From Cardinalis cardinalis (taxonomy: Eukaryota; Chordata; Aves; Passeriformes; Cardinalidae): 64,000 nucleotides of DNA. The DNA is taken from positions 1,064,709-1,128,708 of the forward strand of contig JACDOX010000021.1 of assembly GCA_014549065.1 (NCBI GenBank), in the 5' to 3' direction. How positions within the stretch are numbered: position 1 is the stretch's first letter; each line of letters starts with the position of its first letter. Of this stretch, positions 56,581-64,000 are shown piece after piece. The notes under the pieces are model-generated. The model had not been told where the DNA came from. It did no database searches and worked only from the letters and a program-made list of their open reading frames with translations. A program made the translations under genes and the position numbers.

Positions 56581-59500
56581 ATAATATCTGCATTTTAAAA
56601 TGAACTGGGGAAGCCACCAAACCCTTGTGAGATAGGTAAATCTCTTATCCCAAAATCNGGAATTTGAAGGCGTTTCTCTGAATTCTGTGTCATGTGAAGG
56701 GAGTTGGAGNGTGTGTGCCAAGGCAGGGTTGTGTCCTGTAATTACTAATTGTAATGAATAAATCATGTAACCATTACTTGTGATTTCCTGTTGGTAGCAG
56801 CTTTTAATTTGCTGTCACCTCCTGGCTGCAGAGACCGTGCCTGGCGCACCAGGTGTGGAATCTCCTGGAATGTCAGGAAGGGGATGGGTTAACACCTCCA
56901 GCATGTCCTAATGTCTTCTTACAGGTGGTTTGCTCCCACTTCCTATTATGGGTAAGCAACATGAACNCCTGATGATGGTTGTGACTGTTGGATTTGAACC
57001 TCACTGCTTTCCCTGTGTTCTGATCCCTCATGACATTGCAGAAGTTATGTCTGATTCTCAGTTTCCCAATGTGAAAGTAAATAAAATTTTTCTTATTAGC
57101 TGGCAGGTTCTTTTCCTTGCATACAAGAAGCTGTTGCTTGCTCCAGACTATGGAAATTTTTCCTGTTCNTTTCAAAGCTGTGAGAATGTTGTCACACATG
57201 GTGGCTTCAGTCACAGCTGACTGAAGACACTTAGCATCTCTTTGGGAGATGATGGGGAGAAATGAGGCATTTTCTNCATCATATGTTAGAGAAAACCCAT
57301 TAATGTCAAAAAGTGAAGCTGTGGTATTTGTGTGGTGTCTGCAGTGTGAGGGCTCTGCCATCAGCACTTGGGAAGCTGCCTCTGGGAAAGGGAAATGATG
57401 TTCTTTAANAACAGTCATAGTATAAAAGGATGTGGATGTGGAACTGGATTCCTTCAGCCCTCAAAATTGTGATATTGTTATTTTAGACAGACATGTGGGA
57501 CACGATTTTGTTGTCCCAAATGTTGTGATGCTTCCTGAATTGTGGAATGATAAAGTGTAACATTTCTGCTCTTTAGCACACAGCTGTTCTCAGGGAAAAA
57601 AAATCCATATTTGTTAGGATGGGAGTTAGAATTCTGAAATATAGCCCCCCTCCAAAGAAAAACATATACATGTACATAAGATATGTGAATGGGAAAGGAA
57701 AAGCAAGATGATAAATAGCTCTACTTTTAGCATTTAATTTTGTATCCACATTTAGCACATTTATTCTGGTAACTAATAAATTTTCCATATATTTATCAGT
57801 GAATGAGGTTGCTTTTTTTTTTTTTAGTGTGACTTTTAATTAGAGGGTGGGGGAGAAATTGGAAAAAAGAAAAGCACACCTAAATTTTACAAGAGTGGAA
57901 TTATTTGGAAATAAAAAAGGCAAAGTCAGCCACTGATAACTCTGTGCTTCACATGTATATTTCCTCCTCATAAGTAAAATAATTTTACTNTTCTTTTGGT
58001 TGTCTCCATTTTTCCCCCCCACAAGACAGAAAAACCCCCAACTGTCGAGTTTTTTGTTTGGAGTATTTATCTATTTTTAATATCTCTCAGTCAGCTTTTT
58101 TCAATCTCCAGGTATATTTATTTAATGTAATTTGATCTCTTATAAAGTGAGGTGGTCGTTGGTGATACCTGGGTGATGAAAGCTGTGCCCTGCAAGTGAG
58201 CTGATGGTTGTTGCTGCAGTCAGGTGGAGCTGGGAAACTGAGGCAAAGTTTCAAATTTCATATGAATTTGTTCAAGTAAAATATAATACAGGAATTGGGA
58301 CACATACCCCCAAAGTTGTTTAAAAACTCAAGCAGGCAGAAGTGGAAAAATAAATAAGAATTAGATACGCTGCAATCACCTGGTAGATCTGCTCAGCTTT
58401 TTGGCAGAATTATGAATTCACTGGGAGACCATTCTGTGTTTTTTAGGAGATAGGAATTCTCCATGCCAGATTTTCTTCCTCTGTATTTGAGTTGCTTATT
58501 CCTAAAATATTTATTGCTAGATAGGCAAGGCTGGCCACCAAGGTATAAATGTAAGCATGCACTGTGATCNCATAATAAATAGTTTTATCTGAGAGATCCC
58601 TGTGTCCCATTTGCAATCAGCAGGAGCAAGCACTGCAATCTGTTTAGTGCACAGTGGCAGGGATGTCAGATTGTTATCAGCAGCTTGCACCCAGGAGCAG
58701 CAGAACAGGTGATTCATGGCTAAACTGAACTGGAGAGAAAGAANAAAATGTCAATATAAGTTGATTTTCAGACAGGGAGTGTCAAAGCTCTAGATCATGG
58801 AGTGAANGGTTGTTTTGAAAAGCTGGCAGCACCTAAATCCTCTTCCCCATTGTATTNTCCTACATTCTTTTGGTCCACTATGAAAAATGTACCTTGTTGG
58901 GTCTTTTGCTTGGTAATTAGTTTGGGAAGTTCAAGGATTTAGTTTCCAACATTAATTCTTGCACAGGAGGATCTGCAGTTCTGTGACTCACTGTGCTTTT
59001 GATCTTGGTGTGAGCATCATTATTCAACTTAAAACCATTGTATTCTAGTTTTTGGTAAAGTGTGGTTATTTATTCTCTCTCTTTTTTTTTTTTTTAATCT
59101 CCATGTTCTTGATAAAATTGACCAAGAGGTTTGGTCCCTATATCTGCAGAATCCAAGCACCTCCCTGCTGGGTGAGAAGAGAAAGCTGATGGAGAATGTG
59201 AAAGTNGTTTGCTAGAGAAAGGAAAAGGGTGAGGTAAAGGAGGGTAGATATATTAAATAAATATAGATGGTGCAATTAAGCAAAGATACAAAAAGAGAAA
59301 TGATGCAGGAGACTGAAAGGAGGAGGTGAGATGTAGGTGAGANGAATGTCACACATTGTTTGTAAATCTTCAGCTCTGGCAGCTTTTTGTTTCAAATATG
59401 GGGGGGAAAATGAAATACATGGAATATTGCTCAGAACTGGGCTTATTATCAGGCAGAGAAGGAAGATACTGCTTGGTCCTGCTTTTCCATAATGAGACTG

Positions 59501-60387
59501 TAAAAATACATGAAAAGTATTTTGAGGGCTAAGTGTAAAATGATCTCCCTATGAACCAGAAATCAGCTCTGAAAACTGCACAGGTGGAAACAGCTTTAAA
59601 ACCAGTAGTGCCCCAGCTAGGAAATTTTTGTATTTTATGTGTCNTGTACCAGTGTTTGTTAATATACCCTTGACTATCACACTGAGTTCACTCTGCCCTT
59701 CATTATTTCAACAGTTAAGGATTTATAGTTTGTTAATTCTCTTTTTTTTTTTTGTTTGCCACTCATCTCTTTTTGCCCAGANGTGGAGCAGGAGGGGAGC
59801 AGGGAGCTGGAGTGGTTGATAACTCCTGATGTCTGCAGATGCTTGTGGAGCCTTTCCAAAGGCCTGAATAGATCAGGAGAGAGACCAGAGCAATTCCAGG
59901 CATTCCTTTGCAATGCAAGGCTGGAGAGATGAGTAAATACAATGCTGCTTTGTGGATGTTTCCTTTTATCTGTCATTTTTAGGAGTGGGAAAAAGGTATC
60001 ACCTGTCCAGAGATTCCTGTGTGACTGATATTTTCAATTCTTTCTACTAACAGTGTTTGACCAGCTTTCATCTTTCTTTGGTTCAGGTATCTTGAAGGCT
60101 GATTCCCAGCTCATCTTCTGCTGTGTTTGACAAGCTGTACTTGTGTACTTGTGTTTGTAGCTGTACTTGGAACATGTCTGAATGATTCTGTTTCCTGGTA
60201 CTGCAGGTGGTGGTTGTTCTGGAGTTTCTCTGTGTTTGNATCTCCAGCCAGGCTGGTTTGAGAGCAGTTCCAGCAGAGCAGAAAGTCACAACCAGATAAA
60301 AATGGGCAAAAGAAAGCAGCAAGGTGGTTGTGGAGTGCCTACTTCTACTCCTTTAGTGGCAGGGAAAAACCAGGCTAGTTACATCAA
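56581..60387. other. Unique non-coding DNA
   Basis: No repeat or exon recognised. It includes the longest open frame of the window (56873-57418, minus, 181 codons), which has no recognisable domain and is opposed by a 96-codon plus-strand frame. T-runs occur at 57814-57825, 59079-59095 and 59743-59754. A repeat-free block at 58515-58720 keeps a mixed, non-degenerate texture. Confidence 0.5.
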
Positions 60388-60505
60388 ATAAAAAAACAAA
60401 AACAACCAAAAAAAAACCCCCAACAAAACCCCACACCAAAAAAAAACCGAAAAAAAAAACCCAAAAAACCCAACCAAACAAAGAAAACCACAAAACCTAA
60501 AACAG
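60388..60505. repeat. A/C-only low-complexity tract
   Basis: Over roughly 90 nt (60391-60482) the plus strand is all A and C apart from one G. On the minus strand it reads as T-runs broken by GGG, GGG, GGGG and GGGGG, so it could form an irregular G-quadruplex with one long loop. It may derive from a decayed poly(A) tail, but no element body is recognisable beside it. Confidence 0.92.
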
Positions 60506-61967
60506 GTTTGCTGGTATCACTGCTTAGTGAATAAATTCAATTTTTTTTTTTTTTCTGGAATGATGGATACAGGCACTGATTGTGTGTTTTATCATGTTGG
60601 GTTTTTCTGCAAGAAGAAATGATAGAGACCAAAGAGACACTGAGCCATGACCTCCCTGCCAGAAGGTGCAGGACAGGTTNGTGCACAGGGAAAATTGGAG
60701 AGAAGGGAGAGAGAAAGACAGGAGCTCAGTCAAATTGCAGTTTTAGGATTCCCAGGTCCCCTGGACTGGCTGAGAGATGAGACAAATGGTGTGTGGGACT
60801 TTTGGGGAATCATTTATTTTGGATTTTCCAAAGTGGATTTGGGCAGCCTTGACCTACCTGCGCNCTGAGGCTTGTCTCACTTAGCTGTGTTTTGTTTTTT
60901 CCTTAAAAATGGCACTTGGACACAATCGAGTTACTATTTTTAGGGAACAAACAAGCCATGAAACATGTTAATGTTCTGTGGATCAATAATGAGGGATTTC
61001 AAGCCTAAAAAGACAAGTGTCTGGTTCTGTTTCAAGTTGGAATGGCGTGCAAAGGTGAGGTGACATTTCCTGTGCCACTCTGTGTCACAAGGGCTCCTTA
61101 GAGCTCACCCAAACAGAAGTTTTATAAGGGGCTGCATGCAGATGATCTTAAGTTGCAGTTATTCAGTGATTTTATAATTAAACAGAGAGTAAAAAATATG
61201 ATTTGAGGTCAGTAGGTCATTAGCTTTCCTAATGGATTTGGCTGTAGGTTGTTACATGGCTTCNTTACATTAGGAATATAGGAACTGCCACTTTGCATTA
61301 ACCTGATGGTCTTTCAGGTCCTCTCTACTCCTGCAACTTTCATTACTTATAACATTTTTTAAGCTTTTTTTCCCATACTTTATTCTCTAGTTGTTAGAAA
61401 TGGCCTTTGAAAATGAAGGCCACCTCAAGGTCATGTTTCAGAACTTTATCAGTGTTTATTTGTGATCCAGAAGAGGAAGCATTCCCTAAAATCTCATTGT
61501 TTTTTTACCANGTTCTGTATAGCTGAAGGTTAAAAAATAACCAGGAGATGCCTCGATANGTGTATGTGCTCCGCTCTTAATTGATCAGACAGCCTGATGA
61601 TAGCAAATATAATTTATCTAATGTATTTCTCAATCTGCAAAAACATTTCAATAATTAGAGCAGTGGCTTGGTAAAGGCTCTGTTCCTGCATCTCGCAGAG
61701 ATGAGCATAAATGGACAATGTGTTGCTGAAAGTCATCTGACAGTAAACACAATTAAAAGTTCAGACAGATGTTGGATTGATTTAATCTTTTAAGGGAAAG
61801 ATTCACAAATTAGCTAATACCTAGTTCCAGAAGTATTTNTTCATCCAGAAAAGGATACACTGGCAACTAAACTCAGACAATTTGTTTAATTCCCATGCAC
61901 AAAGCCTTCAGTGCTTAAGTAGTCAATTTGTTTGGAATCAGGGCCCCTGGACTGTGTTCCCACTGTA
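60506..61967. other. Unique non-coding DNA, candidate conserved element inside
   Basis: No exon or transposon recognised. The block at about 61530-61800 is repeat-free with conserved-element texture. Confidence 0.45.
61530..61800. promoter_or_regulatory. Candidate conserved non-coding element
   Basis: CTCTTAATTGATCAGACAGC, CTGATGATAGCAAATATAAT, CAATAATTAGAGC, CATCTCGCAGAGATGAGC and CACAATTAAAAG combine homeodomain cores with retained CpGs and no repeat signature. This is recognition of texture only. Confidence 0.3.
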
Positions 61968-62105
61968 ATTTAGAGATTCATTTACTTAGATAAGGCACTT
62001 AATCTCCTTGGGTGTGTTTCCCAATAGTAAAAGAGAAATAACAAACCTCAGAAGTCTTAATTATGGGTGTCTTGTTAGGTTTAATTAATTCGTAAGGGAT
62101 GTTAA
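61968..62105 (+). repeat. Possible MIR-like SINE relic
   Basis: AAGGCACTTAATCTCCTTGG, GTTTCCCAATAGTAAAAGAG, AAATAACAAACCTC and CTTGTTAGGTTTAATTAA follow the order of the MIR 3' half ('gtcacttaacctct...cagtttcctcatctgtaaaatg...aataatacct...ttgtgaggattaaa'). Similarity is diffuse, as expected for a very old element, and no tRNA-derived head was found. Confidence 0.4.
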
Positions 62106-64000
62106 TGTCACCATATGAAAACTGGCGTGTGGGTGAAGTGTGTGTGTGTATAATTACATTTAACTCACACACACACGTGGTTAACAGAGCTCTGTGAGGG
62201 CTGCAGGGCCAAGCAGGCAGGAGAAAATACAAGTTTTGCTTATGGACACTCCCTTGTTACCCCTCATTATGGTAAATATTTAATTACACCATCATCTGCT
62301 GTCATCCCAGCAGAAAGTCTGTCTCATTCACTTCACATCAGCTGNAGATTTTCACCTCCTTTAGCCAGGTCGATTCCCCTTCCCCATCTCCAAATGCCTT
62401 TGGGAAGCTCCTGAAGGAATAGTCATGCCCAGGTATTTTTNCTCATTTCAAGAACAGCTCCTTGGCATTCAGCAGATGGATGTGTGTGTGGAAACAGTGG
62501 CCTTGTCCTCCCAATTGCAGATCCATTTCAGGAGCCAGTTTCCAGCTTGGCTGGCAGGAATCCAGCACTGAGGTTGGCAGAAAGTTTTGCCCAGCTGGGT
62601 GTGAGTGGGGCTCTGCAGCTCCAGGTGCCTGCAGGTGAACCTTCAGTAGCAGCTACTGAACAGATGCACCTTGGCTTTGGNAAACATCATGAACTGACCC
62701 GTTTTGTGTGGGTCAAAGAACAGTAAGACTCCCATCTGTTACAACAATTCCTGTTAAATTTCAGGTCTATGAACCAGGAATTTTGTGCCAATGATNATTT
62801 TTTTCTTATACTTACTCCTATGAGAGAATAACTNTGTACATGAGGGGGTGACATCCATATTTCATNTTCCTAGGAACTACTCTTTTATATNCAAAAAAAC
62901 TGATGAGTGAGACAATTGTTTTCTAAAATTAGGGGATAGGAGATCCATGGAAAAATCACTGAAGGCACTAAAATGCATTTACAGGATTTATTATTGCAGA
63001 CTTTGCGTGGTATTTCCCCAAGCTCTCGGGGTTCACTGATTGTTTTGAAATACTCTTTCTAAAGGCTAATTTTGTTTTAAAGAGTATTTGTTACTGAGGA
63101 CTGCCAGTACAGCTAATCCATTATCCAGCACTGAGCTAAAATACAGTATTTGCAGTGTTAGGCTGTGCTGTACAGTGCTGAGCACCTTGTGGTGTTCAAA
63201 TGTTTGATTTCACTGAATAAACCCTGCTTCATTCAGCTGGGAGGATGGGTTATGAAATTAGGAGAAGTGCCATCATTAATACCTATTATTCTTGTGCTTC
63301 AATGGAAGATAATCATGCTCATTGCTTTTCCAAAAATAGAGGTGTTTTTCCAGGACACAAATTGCAACTTTTTTTTTTCTCTTTTGTTTAAAACTATTCA
63401 TTATTATGTAAATAGCAAGGAAAATACATTAGGACAAAATTGGTATTTCTGTTCTGTAGATTGAACTTCTTCAAGAGCCAGAATTTTTAGAGAGGAAGAG
63501 AGCTGTTATATTAAATTAAAATATTGCTCATTTTACCTCGTGACTGGGACAACTCCCATAGGCTTTTTTTTAGCATTATTTAATTTCTAATTTAAATAGT
63601 AGCTTGTTCATAAGACACAAGCTGCATTTTAACTCCCCATCCAAGGCACACCTTGGACTCTGGTGAAGCAAAAATAAATGAGAGCAGACAGAAGAATTAC
63701 AGGAATATCTAAACAGAGGAGTTAGGATTGTTTTCATCCCTCAGATTCATATGCATGGAATTAATTTGGTCCCATGTAAAACNCTTTTCCCAGTCCAAAG
63801 CATCTGGGATGTGGAGCATGCCATGAACTTCCAGGATGAGCTGCTGCTGTCACACTCAGTTACAGTGGCTCTGTGCTGGTTAGCTGAACTTGTGTCACTG
63901 CCCTGCTTTGGAGCAGTGTCACCATCATTTCCTGCCCTCTTCAGCTGAGTTACACAGGTTCAGTAGAACNCAAACATGCACTGATTTGGTAACCCCAGGT
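62106..64000. other. Unique non-coding DNA
   Basis: It begins with a GT/AC inverted repeat at 62138-62176. A GC-richer patch at 62330-62730 has an open frame of 80 codons with no known product. The rest is AT-rich, and no repeat or exon is recognised up to the window edge. Confidence 0.5.
62138..62176. repeat. GT/AC inverted dinucleotide repeat
   Basis: An 11-nt GTGTGTGTGTG arm and a CACACACACAC arm are separated by 17 nt. They pair perfectly. Confidence 0.88.

Noticed and set aside
56990..57010. tRNA T-arm-like word GGATTTGAACC
   Set aside because: No acceptor, anticodon or D-arm fits around it, and no SINE body was recognised.
56873..57418. Longest open frame, 181 codons, minus strand
   Set aside because: It has no recognisable domain, contains ambiguous codons, is opposed by a 96-codon frame on the plus strand, and shows no composition or codon pattern of a gene. 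Chance in 64 kb.

Overview
The window reads as non-coding DNA from a bird, most likely a passerine. It is AT-rich, CpG-poor and vertebrate-like. It carries about twenty fragments of the CR1 LINE, the dominant avian retrotransposon, several of which end in the diagnostic ATTCTATG-type 3' octamer. It also carries five solo LTR-type sequences; four resemble songbird or avian endogenous-retrovirus LTRs known to me from memory, and the fifth rests on structure alone. No database search was possible, so family names are recognition by eye.

No protein-coding gene of the host can be supported. The open frames are short, lack recognisable domains, often overlap one another on both strands, and mostly fall inside repeats or low-complexity runs. 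The only peptide of recognisable origin is the C-terminal end of a CR1 ORF2 (33431-33948), which is frameshifted. The window is therefore intergenic desert or the interior of a very large intron.

Layout. 1-11 kb: unique DNA with five CR1 pieces. 11.3-14 kb: an ERVL-type LTR, a CR1 ORF2 scrap and a passerine-type LTR. 14-19 kb: unique DNA with a candidate conserved element near 15.7 kb, and a 76-bp segment (16956-17031) with a diverged second copy inside a CR1 at 18.6 kb. 21.3-22.2 kb: an ERVK-type solo LTR, then a CR1 with an intact octamer tail. 23-30 kb: mostly unique, with one strikingly CpG-dense patch (27.6-27.97 kb) that contains an exact match to the CTCF consensus. 33.1-35.8 kb: the most layered part, where a CR1 is split by an antisense LTR that is itself split by a second CR1, followed by another LTR. 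37.6-37.9 kb: a very old CR1 relic of a kind I associate with turtles and crocodilians. 38-64 kb: unique DNA with scattered CR1 tails, a 20-unit AAT microsatellite, a 73-nt poly(T), several strong inverted repeats, a G/T-poor A/C tract and a possible MIR-like relic near 62 kb.

The biology visible here is repeat history (layered insertions, LTR recombination to solo copies) plus candidate regulatory DNA. I see no operon, CRISPR array, tRNA, rRNA or novel gene system. Single isolated N bases occur throughout and look like masked ambiguous positions rather than assembly gaps.
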